Shown here: positions 44,107 through 54,510 of the stretch, piece by piece
How positions within the stretch are numbered: position 1 is the stretch's first letter
How the letters are laid out: each line of letters begins with the position of its first letter
Origin: Locusta migratoria
Taxonomy: Eukaryota > Arthropoda > Insecta > Orthoptera > Acrididae
Direction: 5' to 3'
DNA: 64,000 bases
Assembly: GCA_026315105.1 (NCBI GenBank)
Contig: CM048744.1
Location: forward strand, 929,751,503-929,815,502
Notes under the pieces: model-generated
Told to the model about the DNA's origin: nothing
Database searches by the model: none
The model's input: the letters and a program-made list of their open reading frames with translations, nothing else
Made by a program: the position numbers and the translations under genes

Positions 44107-44411
44107 TTAAAAATCAATTTCAATATTACATACTGGTACATCAAAAAATTCTCTCGTACTGTAGAATGGGTTCTCACATAACCAGTTATAAATCTTATTT
44201 TTAAAATTATTGAGGGATATGGTAAAAGCAGAATGTGGTAACTTATTAAAGGATTTAATACAGTTTATTTTATGGGAGTTTACTGTTAGTTTTTTTTTTT
44301 TTTTTTTCAGTCTGTGCCTAGGAATATCAATTTTAGTTTTGCTTCTGGTGTCATGTTGGTGTATACAGTCTCTAGTATAAAACTCTCTTATGTTGTTCTT
44401 AACATGTATTG
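44107..44411 (-). pseudogene. CR1-group LINE ORF2 C-terminus, 3' of the nested insertion
   Basis: It encodes NNIREFYTRDCIHQHDTRSK, then IDIPRHRL, a poly-Lys run from an A tract, FNKLPHSAF and FKNKIYNWLCENPFYSTREF. This matches the C-terminus of the LINE at 15.4-19.0 kb (SYNTRRKG, FGHLPSSI, AFKNELREFL), so the family relation is clear. Confidence 0.8.
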
Positions 44412-46225
44412 TGTTGTTGTTGTGGTCTTCAGTCCGGAGACTGGTTTGATGCAGCTCTCCACAATACCCTATCCTGAGCAAGCCTCTTCATCTCCACATA
44501 AGAACGACAACCTACATCTGTCTGAATCTGCTTACTGTATCCATCTCTTGATCTTCCCCTGCGATTTTTTCCCCACACACTTCCCTCCAACGCTAAATTC
44601 ACAATTCCTTGATGTCTAAGAATGTGTCCTACCAATCTATCCCTTCTTTTAGTCAAGGTATGCCAGAAATTCCTTTTCTCCCCAATTCTGTTCAGTACCT
44701 CATCATTAGTTACGCGATCCACCCACCTAATCTTCAGCATTCTTCTGTAGCACCATATTTCAAAAGCCTCAGTCCTCTTCCTGTCCGCACTGTTTATCGT
44801 CCATGTCTCACTCCCATACAAGGCAACACTCCATACAAATGCCTTCAGAAAGGACTTCCTTAGGTTTAAATCAATATTCGATGTTAACAAATTTCTCTTT
44901 TGCAAGAACGCTTTTCTACCCATTGCCATTCTGCATTTTATATCCTCTGTACTGCGACCATCATTTGTTATTTTACTGCCCAAGTAACAAAACTCATCTA
45001 CCTCCTTTATTGCTTCGTTTCCCAATCTAATTCCTTCAGCATCACCTGATTTTCTTACACTGCACTCCATTACCCTAGTTTTACTCTTGTTAATGTTCAT
45101 CTTATATGCACTTTTCAGCACACTGTCCATTCCGTTCCATTGCTCTTCCAGGTCCTTTGCTGTATCTGACAGAATTACTATGTCGTCGGCAAAACGCAAT
45201 GTTTTTAATTCTTCACCCTGAACTTTAATTCCTTCTCCAAATTTCTCCTTGCTATCCTTTATAGCTTGCTCAATGTACAAATTGAACAACAATGGAGAAA
45301 GACTACAACCCTGTCTTACTCCCTTTCCAACCACTGCATCCCTTTCATGCCCTTCAACTCTGACAACCGCTGTCTGGTTTTTGTACAAGTTGTAAATAAC
45401 CTTACGTTCCCTATATTTTACTCCTGCTTGCTTCAGAACTTGAAAGAGTTTGTTCCAATCAACATTGTCAAAAGCCTTCTCCAAATCTGTAAAAGCTAGA
45501 AATCTATCTTCTAGGATAAGCCGTAAAGTGAGTATTGCCTCCCGTGTTCCTACATTTCTCCTGAACCCAAAGTGATCTTCCCCGAGGTCGGCTTCTACCA
45601 GCTTTTCCATCCTTCTGTATATAATTCGCGTTAATATTTTGCAGCCATGACTTATTAAGCTGATGGTTCTGTAGTTTTCACACCTGTCTGCACCTGCTTT
45701 CTTAGGGATGGGGATTATAACATTTTTCTTAAAGTCTGAGGGTACTTCACCTGTCTCATACATCTTACACACCAGGTGAAACAATTTTGTCATGGCTGTT
45801 TCTCCCAGAGACTTCAGTAGCTCTGAGGGAATATCATCTACTCCAGGGGCCTTGTTTTGACTTAGGTCTTTCAGGGCTCTCAGTACAGTATCTCCTATTT
45901 CATCTTCATCTACATCCTCTTCCCTTCCTACAATATTGTCTCGAAGTTCATTTCCTTTGTAGAGCCCCTCTATATATTCTTTCCACGTTTCAGCTTTCCC
46001 TTCTTTGCTGAGAACTGGTTTTCCATCAGTGTCCTTGATATTCATAGAGCTGTTTTTCTTATCTCCAAATGTTTCTTTTATTTTCCTGTAGGCTGTATCT
46101 ATTTTTCCCCTATTTATACATTCTTCTACATCCTTGCATTTGCCTTCTAGCCACTCCTGCTTAGCCATTTTGCACTTCCTGACAATCTCATTTCTTAGTC
46201 GTCTGTACTCCATTTTGCCTGTTTA
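44412..46225 (-). mobile_element. RTE-like LINE nested in the CR1-group LINE
   Basis: It has the same 3' end (GAAGACCACAACAACAAC on the minus strand) and the same RT as the element at 6.1-7.6 kb. It is 5'-truncated but about 270 bp longer at the 5' side. I see no target duplication, which suggests a small target deletion or an atypical 5' junction. Confidence 0.87.
44429..46213 (-). CDS. Reverse transcriptase of the nested RTE-like LINE, intact ORF
   Basis: This is a 594-residue open frame. It begins MEYRRLRNEIVRKCKMAKQE, the linker upstream of the RT, then NKAPGVDDIPSELLK, CENYRTISLIS, FGFRRNVGTREAILTL, TDLEKAFDNVDW, GVRQGCSLSPLLFNLYIEQA and LRFADDIVILSD. Compared with the copy at 6.1 kb it lacks five residues after DTVLR and seven after LEDR, both exact in-frame deletions. 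The endonuclease is missing. The catalytic Asp pair is present. Confidence 0.92.
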   Translation of the reverse strand: MEYRRLRNEIVRKCKMAKQEWLEGKCKDVEECINRGKIDTAYRKIKETFGDKKNSSMNIKDTDGKPVLSKEGKAETWKEYIEGLYKGNELRDNIVGREEDVDEDEIGDTVLRALKDLSQNKAPGVDDIPSELLKSLGETAMTKLFHLVCKMYETGEVPSDFKKNVIIPIPKKAGADRCENYRTISLISHGCKILTRIIYRRMEKLVEADLGEDHFGFRRNVGTREAILTLRLILEDRFLAFTDLEKAFDNVDWNKLFQVLKQAGVKYRERKVIYNLYKNQTAVVRVEGHERDAVVGKGVRQGCSLSPLLFNLYIEQAIKDSKEKFGEGIKVQGEELKTLRFADDIVILSDTAKDLEEQWNGMDSVLKSAYKMNINKSKTRVMECSVRKSGDAEGIRLGNEAIKEVDEFCYLGSKITNDGRSTEDIKCRMAMGRKAFLQKRNLLTSNIDLNLRKSFLKAFVWSVALYGSETWTINSADRKRTEAFEIWCYRRMLKIRWVDRVTNDEVLNRIGEKRNFWHTLTKRRDRLVGHILRHQGIVNLALEGSVWGKNRRGRSRDGYSKQIQTDVGCRSYVEMKRLAQDRVLWRAASNQSPD

Positions 46226-48757
46226 GCGAAATATAAATAAAAAAATTATCACTGTCAAAATTTTTAATTTTTTGAACAGAGGACGGCAGTGTTCCTTAGG
46301 TCCAACCTTACACATTATTCGTACTACTTTTTTTTTGTATTATTAATATATCACTTACATGAGAAGCATGTCCTCATAGCAACAGACCATAAGATATGTG
46401 AGACTGGAAAAGACCAAAGTATGCTGTTCTCAAATAATTCTTACTTATTAAATCAGTTAATTTCCATATGAGGAATGTCACTTGAGATAGCTTTTTACAG
46501 ACATGGTTGATGTGGGGTTCCCAGTTCATTTTTGAATCAATGTATATGCCTAGCAATTTAACAGTTTTTGTTTTTATTTCTTTATTTAGTCCTAGCTGTA
46601 GGTGTTGGGTTTTCTCTGGATTGCATACTAATTTGTTAGATGCAAACCAATTGAGTGCCAGGTCAAGCTTCTCCCGTGAATTCTGGTGTAAGCTTGCCAT
46701 TTCTAGGTCAGTAGTTATTAAAGTTGTGTCATCTGCATAACAAATAACTGACTAAGGCCCAACAAAATGTGGAAGATCATTTATTGCGACAATGAAAAGA
46801 AATGGTCCAAGGACTGAGCCCTGAGGCACATCAGATGTGACCTCCTGTAGTGAGGATCATCTGTTTTTAACTGACACAAATTGTCTCCTGTTGTGTAAGT
46901 AGGAACTTATTACTGCTAGTGATGAGCCATTTACTCCATAAAATTGCAGTTTGGCAAGTAAAATGTCAAATGGTATGCAGTCAAATGCCTTACTCTAGCC
47001 ACATAGCACAAGAGATACCATATTCTTGTTTTCAAATGCTGTTAATGTCTGGTTTACAAGTTCACGAATAGCAGATGTAGTATTCTTCCCTTTTCGAAAA
47101 CCGTGTTGACTACTACAAAGGAGATCATGTTTTTCAAAATGGGTACTAATTTGTGCATACATTAATGCCTCAAATATTTTTGAGAATATTGGGACAACAG
47201 AGACTGGTCTGTAGTTCTGGGGGAGATGTTTTTCACCCTTTTTGTATATCGGCACTACTTTAGAAATTTTAAGTTGATCTGGGAAGATTCCGAATTCCAA
47301 ACATTTATTAATAATGAAAGCAAGTGGTTTGCAAATAACATGTATAGTTCTTTTTATTATGTAGTTCGATAGCCAATAGCAGTCCATACTTCTGGAATTT
47401 GAAAATTTTGATATGGTGTCTACAATGCTCGCCAGTGTAACAATAACCCAATAGAACTCTTGTGTCTTGGGAGTCAGATCAGCAAGTATACCGGTGGCAC
47501 ATGTGTTTGTGGGAGCAATTTTTGATTTTAATTCATTCACTGGCGTAGTAAAGTAAGTATTTAGTTCCTCTGGTTCAAGCACAATATCTTGTGTTTGGGT
47601 GACAGTGTGCTCCTGTGTTATAATGTGCCAAGCTGCCTTGCATTTATTAGTTGCTCCTTCTATATATTTCTCACAGGCTAATTGTTTGGCAAGTCTAAGT
47701 TTAGCCTTATAGTGCTTTTTACTTTCAAGGTAAGCTTTATACGAAGCATCAACCTCCTCTGTGCTACATTTATAATTATTTTTATATACTTTATACAGCA
47801 CCAGCATATTTTGTCTGATGTTGGCAAGTTCATCAGTGTACCATTTAAGCTTTTTAGATTTTGACCTGTTGCTATTTCTTTTTAGAGGTGAGCAAGAGTG
47901 CCATAAATCAGTATATGTTTTAAAGAATTTATCAAAAATAGTTCTAACAGTTGTTTCATCTACATCAAACGTGTATACAAAGTCCCAGTTTACATTTCTT
48001 AGTCTGTCAGTAAATAGCTGAACATATTCCTCTTTCTGACCCCTCACCCATGTCAGGCATGGCTTATTGATGTCAGGCAAATTATTGTTACTAGACTGTT
48101 TAAAATGGCATTTGAGAAGTATAAAATTATGATCTGCAAAGAGTTCATCTGTAATGCTAACACTATAAAAATCACTTGAAAAATTAACTATAATATTATC
48201 TAAACAAGCTTTGCCTTGTGTTGGTTTGTTATTAGTACAGAACAAATTTAAAGACCTGAGTACATGGGTTCATCTGAACATCCCATTTCTATATTATAAT
48301 CTCCACATATAGCAACATTTGTTTTGAACTTAGAAATTTTTCTCATCAATAGTTCAAAGTTATCAAGAAATATATTGACATCACCCTTTGGTGATCTGTA
48401 CAGGCTAACTATTGTAATATTCTGGTCTAAAAGTCTTACACAGCTAAACTCTCCATTAATTTCCGAGGAGTATGAGCTTACATCTATTTCTAAAAATTTT
48501 ATATTATGTCTGACAAATATTGCAACCCCACCATTTATTTTTACCTTTCTACACATGATATCTGCAAGAATGTAATCAGGAACAAAAAACTCGACTTGAT
48601 TGTCTCTAAGCCAATGTTGTGACACACATATAACATCACACTCATTCAATTTACAAAAATGTTGTAGTTCTAGTATTTTATTTGTGACAGAGCGAATGTT
48701 AACATGCAAGAGTGTAATTGTTTTATCTTGCTCTCTCTTTAAGCCAATAGTCTTCAA
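46226..48757 (-). pseudogene. CR1-group LINE ORF2: endonuclease and RT, broken
   Basis: Endonuclease (48757-48248): LLHVNIRSVTNKILELQHF, VICVSQHWL, VSLYRSPKGDVN and AICGDYNIE, then a stop near 48246. The next frame (48245-46995) gives LFADHNFILLKCHF (SDH block changed to ADH), the linker, NYRPVSVVPIFSKIFEALM and HGFRKGKNTTSAIREL. A stop and a frameshift follow in the palm. RT C-terminus (46700-46374): LALNWFASNKLVCNPEKTQ and LLGIYIDSKMNWEPHINH. The FADD block lies between these pieces in decayed form near 46730-46760. Confidence 0.82.
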
Positions 48758-48777
48758 TGCTTCGTTTGATTCTAAGA

Positions 48778-49170
48778 CTAGAGGCTCAAGACAGTCTCTA
48801 AAAAAGGTACTGAATTATCTATGCTGGCCCCACTAATTAGTCCTATTCGGTTACTTATTTCAATTCTTCCCTGAATTATTCTGACGACCTCTAGTCCAAC
48901 AAAACGTTTCCCCTTATAATTTAAATGCATGCCATGTTTAGTATGCATTTCACAATCAAGTTTGCCAATATCTATAACGTCACATTTCTCATACACTGCA
49001 CAGAGTTACCTGATTTGGATGTTTGTTTTACGGATTTCTTTATTGACACAAGAATTATAGATTAAATCGTGTTTTTGAGGAATTGTGACAATAATTGAAC
49101 TCTTCATTTTGTTATAGTCTAAGAAATTCTTCAAGCCTGTTACACAGGCGTCTGGTTATTTGCATTGGAA
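48778..49170 (-). pseudogene. CR1-group LINE ORF1 C-terminus, SGNH-type
   Basis: The minus strand reads MKSSIIVTIPQKHDLIYNSC, then a stop, then YEKCDVIDIGKLDCEMHTK and HGMHLNYKGKRF. The D....HG.HLN block matches the esterase-type end of the ORF1 at 15.4-15.8 kb. Confidence 0.65.
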
Positions 49171-49253
49171 ATTGATACTGAGAGAAGTTTGATGCTATAC
49201 TTTCAATGACATACATAATTATCATCAATATACTGTTTATTAATGTGAAATTA

Positions 49254-50095
49254 GTCAGTATTTTGGAAAGGATAGGTTGCTACTCACCACAGAGATGCCT
49301 GATAAGCCACATAAAGACACACATCTCTATACTTATAAGACACATTTGTTATCTGTCTGTCCTCTTATAACTCAAGATCCAGACAATCAAATAACGTGAA
49401 ATTTCGTACACGTACACAAAATTACATGGGGAAGGTTCTTAAACAGGTTTTGTACCATTTTTTGGAAAACCAACCAGAAAATTTGAGAAAAAGTGAAAGT
49501 GCGTTTTCAATGTGTCCGTGTAAATCTATATTTATGCATTGATTTTGCACAATTGACCTACAAAACAAGAGGAAGGGCACTGTCTACATAAAATTTCGTT
49601 CAGTGCACGGTGGAGGGTACTTATGGATTCAGCCAAAATCCACAGTTTTGCTCTGATCTTGATGAAATTTTGTACACTTGACCGAGACGAAAATCTTTTT
49701 GTACGTACTCCAAATGGATGTGCCAAAAAGGTTGTTTATCACATTGATTTAACATAAATGTACCCTTTTATTACATGCAAATAAACAGTTTTGTACGCTT
49801 CTACAGAAAACCATATTTTAAACCCATGCAAAGCTGGGTACTTGCAGGTAGTAACAGAATAAACAAAAAATGAAGCTTTCAGCTGTTAAGCCTTCATCTG
49901 CTACAGAGAACGCACGTGTGTATGCACGCCTGCACGTGCACACATTTGTGTGTGTGTGTGAGTGTGTGCATTCTCTATGGCAGATGAAGGCTTAACAGCC
50001 GAAGGCTTCATTTTTTGTTTATTATGTGTGTCTTTGTGTGGCTCATCGGCCGTCTCTGTGGTGAGTAGCAACCTATCCTTTCCAAAATATTGTTG
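49254..50095. repeat. Nested inverted repeats of the palindromic family
   Basis: The outer arms are 49254-49325 and 50022-50095: GGAAAGGATAGGTTGCTACT and its complement, plus CACAGAGATGCCTGATAAGC against GGCTCATCGGCCGTCTCTGTG. The inner hairpin is 49858-50023 (AATAAACAAAAAATGAAGC against GCTTCATTTTTTGTTTATT). The inner arms carry GCAGATGAAGGCTTAACAGC followed by GAAAGCTT or GAAGGCTT, the family motif. The DNA between the outer and inner left arms (49330-49850) is a separate insertion of unknown type. Confidence 0.8.
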
Positions 50096-50349
50096 AATCC
50101 TTTAACGTATTTCCATTGTTTAAATTAGTAAGCACGTTACTCAGTGGTAATTAAAACTGCAGTGTTGAGATTTTCCCAATTGTTGTTATGAGACAGTTGG
50201 TGATATTACAGCCTTGTATAGGTCCTTTGAAAATAATTCATAACAAAGAATCTCTACAGAATAAAAAGTACTCAATGAAGTAGGACACTAATCAGCTGCC
50301 ACAACACAGCTGTACTGGTTACTTCTTACTGTCTGGAAATGTCAATGTT

Positions 50350-50980
50350 TCAGCCCAATACTGGGCTACGCCAGATGGGGCTTGCTTTGCTAAAGGTTGT
50401 TAAGGGAGCACCATGTAGAACAATTCCGGCATATTAGAAGATCTTCCATATTTTCTATCTCACCACACTTGCACTTATTGTCATCAAGTTGTAATAGGCC
50501 CAATTTTATTATATTTGGTTTTACAGGGGTTACACCAGTTCTTTCCATAACATATAGTTTAATTCATTGGTAGTTGGTGGACATTCTGAAATGGGGTTAC
50601 TGACAGGAGGTTTATCCAAGATGTAATTGAGGAATTGGTGCATTGATTTCAGCCCTTTGGATCTGTAAAACTTGTTGCATAATGGATGACACTTGTGAAC
50701 TGTTCCTTTGAGAGTTGGGACTGCTGAAACCTGAGGCTTAGTAGAGCTTTTCCAACTGAGTAAGCTTCATGCATCCTGTGACTAGTCTACAGGTTCCATT
50801 AGGGATTGTGGCTACCTTCTTTTCATGCGCTGATCTAGACCAGGCAGGACAGGCATATTCAGTGGTAGAAAAGCAAAGTGCTCAGGCATAGTTTTGAAGC
50901 ACAGTAGGTTTGCTGCCCCACTTACTGCCAGTCAGCTTTCTGAGGCTGTTGTTCCTTGCAGTTACCTTTTTTTGGGTTTT
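50350..50980 (-). pseudogene. LINE RT C-terminal fragment (BovB/RTE-type relative), decayed
   Basis: The minus-strand frames give NNSLRKLTGSKWGSKPTVL, ALCFSTTEYACPAWSRSAHE, then TCRLVTGCMKLTQLEKLY and further on NKCKCGEIENMEDLLIC. The order 'LRKL.GS.WG...L', 'EYA.PVW..SAH', 'R.VTGCL.PTP...L' and a final Cys-rich CKCG..E...H.L.C is a familiar LINE RT tail. Stops and frameshifts are present. The rest of this LINE is not seen nearby. Confidence 0.65.
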
Positions 50981-51439
50981 TCATAGTGCAGTTTGTATGT
51001 GAGGCACTCATCAACTCTGTGGTGAGTTTTTTACCTCTAGATCTAATTTACATTTTCCCAAAACATTCCATGCCATATTCATGTGATTATATTCAGACAA
51101 TTGAATGTAAGCACCTGAAGATGGGCATAAGCTCAAAACAGGTCATATTTTAAATAATCACCATAAACTGAGACTTGTAACTGTTTTTCTTCGACATCAC
51201 TCCGCAGTAAGAGTTACAGGAAAGTGCAAAAGAAAGACACATTGTTTAAAAGAATGAGGTATGGTTTTTAAACAGGATGCTGTACCCAATACATATAACC
51301 ATAGTAAAGAGATTAGGTGTATCAAGGAACAAAGACCTACAGCTGTGCGGAGGTCTGTAAAGGATTTTGTATATGGGAGACAATCTCTGTAAGTAGATAG
51401 AAGAAAGTAGATTTGAGAAAAATATGTAAAATGTGGTTT
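50981..51439. other. Intronic DNA, nothing firm
   Basis: AT-rich sequence leading into the left arm of the next Penelope-like copy. The minus-strand ORF 51197-51520 is only a translation of the arm and has no domain. Confidence 0.4.
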
Positions 51440-54000
51440 ATGTAGGCATAGAATTAAACAATATAATAAGGACAGTTTACAGCTCACTGCAAAGATGTAA
51501 TGACAAGCTGTGACAGGCACATAAACAGGACATACATACTTAAGCTTTCTTCTGTCTGTGTCCAGTAGAAGAGGAGGGAAGAGAGAGGGGACAGAAGGGA
51601 AAGGCTACTCACAACCTACGCCATGAGGTAAGGACGCGTGATATGTGGAAGTCACGGATATTTAATGATAAATACTGAGCCATGCCAATACCAAACCTAA
51701 GAGGATAGATCAAGCAGTGAACCGAATAATGTTCAGTAGGGAGGGGGGGCTTTGAATTTTTTTCCAATTAATTAAGAAGGGAGAGATTAGAAACATGGGA
51801 GCATGCCCCCCCCCCCTCACACACACACAAGGGATAAGAGTGGGTGATAAGTGAATAATGAATTTTAATGAGTTGAGAATAGTAAGAGTGGGAGAAGTTA
51901 ACATAGGTTTCGGCCAGGGGGATGGCGGGAAGAGATGATGTGTCGGAGGGCATGTTCCCACCTTTGTAACTCTGAGGGACTAGTGCTAGGTGGTAGTATC
52001 CATATGGCACATATGGTGTAACCTGTGACAGGGTCTCTGGAACCATGTTGGAGGGTATGCTCTGACAAAGGATATTAATTGTCACCCAAGGAACAGTCTC
52101 TCGCCCTCATAGGCAACAAACCGAACTTAGCATCCGTACTGTATCTTCCAATCCCAGCATCTACCCCTACCTAGAAACTGCTACAGTCACCACCACATGG
52201 AAATACCACTTAATACCAACACCAATCCCAATTAAGTCCTTAACCTCTCATCCAAGTCTCTCCCCATGCCAGAGATATCTGTCCTATGAAAGGCTTAACT
52301 CCAGCCTCACTCCTAAATTCAACCACATTGTCCTGGTCAAAGGCCTTCTTTCATTTGTCAGTATCCTCAACTGGAAATACCGCTTCACCACCCAGACACA
52401 ACCCACAAGGTAACAGAGCCACTGTTGAACACTGGTTTGAACAATTCTAACTACCTACCCAAAGGGATCCTCCTGCTCCATACTTAAAACCATCCCCACT
52501 AGCATTCCAGGAATTCTTCACATCCAGCATTGCTTTCCATTCCTGCCTGAAGAACATATAAACTACTCCCAACATTAGCGCAGTCAAATACCATGGCAGC
52601 CAAGAGCAGAAAGCAGACCGCTCCATCATCATTCTGACCAAGGGCTCCATAACTGTAGTATTTGATTGAGAGGAGTGTGTGGCACAGAGAGACAGAGAGT
52701 GTGTAAACTCTTGGACTCTTCTACCTACAAACCTGTTCTTCAAGGCCCCATTCTCTCAACTGAGGCTGAATTATAGAAAATACTAAAAACCCTAGGTTCC
52801 TAACAAGATCTCACCACTGCCTACGTAGAACTTCTCTCTCCACCTGAATCATGTACCCCAAACTTCTACCTACTCCCTAGAAGCCGCAGCAGATTAGCCG
52901 TGTGCATTGCAGTGCCGTGCTGCTGAGGTGCGTGCGCCTGTTCACTGTTGGAGGTTTGAGTCCTCCCCCCTCCCTCGGGCACTTTCCGAGATGTTGACCT
53001 TCACCTTGTTGAATTCCACTTTGGTCCATATTAAACTCGGAAACAAGCAACAATACCTCCACTTTATTAACTATCCCTTCTATATCAAACAGTCCCTTCC
53101 CAACCACCTCGACATCCATGGCAAGTGTATTGGCTGCAATGACGAATACCACACCATCTACATCAACAACCTGCCCAGTGCCTTCCTCTCCTGCAACTAC
53201 CCAACAGACCTTGTCTGCAAGCAGATCCCCTGAGGAAAACAGTCCTCCCATTCCAGTAACAATGTTCCTAACCCCAGATCACCCAGAAGCATCCCCATAG
53301 TCACCCAGTACCATCCTTCCCTGGAATGCCTTCACAAAATTGCTCTGTCAGGGCTATGACTTTTGCAAGTTATGCCGTGAAATGATCATCCCTCCAAAGT
53401 AGTCTCCCCACACCACCCAAGTAGTGTTTCGCTGCCATCCCAACCCCCACAATATCCTTGGCAAACCTTACAGTACCTCAAAACCATCCACTCTGCCTAA
53501 TGGTTCCTATCCCTGTAACCGGCCTCATTGCAAAACCTGTTCCATGCATTCTCTCCCAACAAATCTACTCCAGCCACACCTCAGGAAATCCTACACCATT
53601 CAAGACAGAGCCAAATGTAAAACAAAATATCTACCAACTGACATGTGTTCCCTGTATAGTCTTGTACATTGGTATGACCACCAAAAAATTATCTCACAAA
53701 TGGACTGTTTGCCTGTGGAACAATCAATGTCCTGTGGCAGAGCGTGCCCTCAAATATGGCTCCAGGGACCTCGGTAAGTGTTACACCCCTCCCTCACCAA
53801 CCTCTCACAGAGTACATTTGGTTCACTTTTTGACTATCCTCTTTGGTTTGCTATTGGCAGGGCTCGGTACTTATCATGCAGTACCTCTGACTTCCACATA
53901 TCACTCATCCTAGGTTGTAAGTGAATTTTCCCTTTTGTCCCCTTTCTCTTTTCTCCTCTCCTACCTTATTAAGAAAAATCTTTCCAAAAGCTATTGTCAA
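51440..54000 (+). mobile_element. Longest palindromic Penelope-like copy (RT start to GIY-YIG)
   Basis: The left arm 51440-51715 and right arm 53825-54000 are inverted, for example GATATGTGGAAGTCACGGAT against its counterpart near 53890. Inside, plus-strand frames give RSIIILTKGSITVVFD (about 52620-52668), DSSTYKPVLQGPILS, LKTLGS-QDLTTAYVELL and PNFYLLPR (to about 52880), the N-terminal RT blocks of Penelope-like elements. They continue with AFTKLLCQGYDFCKLC, YPCNRPHCKTCSMHS (about 53510-53555) and YQLTCVPCIVLYIGMTTKKL (GIY-YIG, about 53635-53700). Frames are broken many times. Confidence 0.75.
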
Positions 54001-54462
54001 CATTTATTTTCATCTTTTCTTTGTGTATCTATTGGTGGCACCAAGCTAAGGTAAGCACTGGCCATTTCAGTGGAGAATTTCCATCAGATTAATCAAATGA
54101 TTTTTTGTTTGATGAATGCACAATAGGTTATAGTTTAAAAGGGTCTAATGCATCTTCAACAATTGGTATGTTGTTTTCTGTTTTCTATAGGGGAAGTCTA
54201 GAAAATGGAATTAAACTTTGTATTTCTGCTCTAAATTTTGTTCCCTGTCTCATCTGTGAGTGACTGGACACTAAAAGTCTTTACATATACAGTAATCAGA
54301 GTTTTTCTGGGGTTTATGAAAGAACAATTGACTGTATTCAGCTATGGTAATGGAGGCTTCATACATTGTTCTCTTCACAGCCAAATGAATTTCATTCAGC
54401 ATCCCTCTATTTATACACTTATGCTTTGTTTTGCACTGATTACTCTTTGCTTATGTTTGAGT

Positions 54463-54510
<48 letters not shown>

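Larger units (their letters stand above)
43966..49250 (-). mobile_element. CR1-group LINE with SGNH-type ORF1, interrupted by an RTE-like LINE
   Basis: Host segments on the minus strand are about 49170-48778 (ORF1 tail), 48757-46226 (ORF2 endonuclease and RT) and 44411-43966 (RT C-terminus and 3' UTR). The ORF2 C-terminus continues across the nested element, from VVRIMCKVGPKEHCRPLF on one side to HVKNNIREFYTRDCIHQHD on the other. The 3' end has an AATAAAGAATCTGAATTTAA region near 43970. ORF1 carries VTIPQKHDLI and a C-terminal DCEMHTKHGMHLNYKGK block. Confidence 0.82.
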
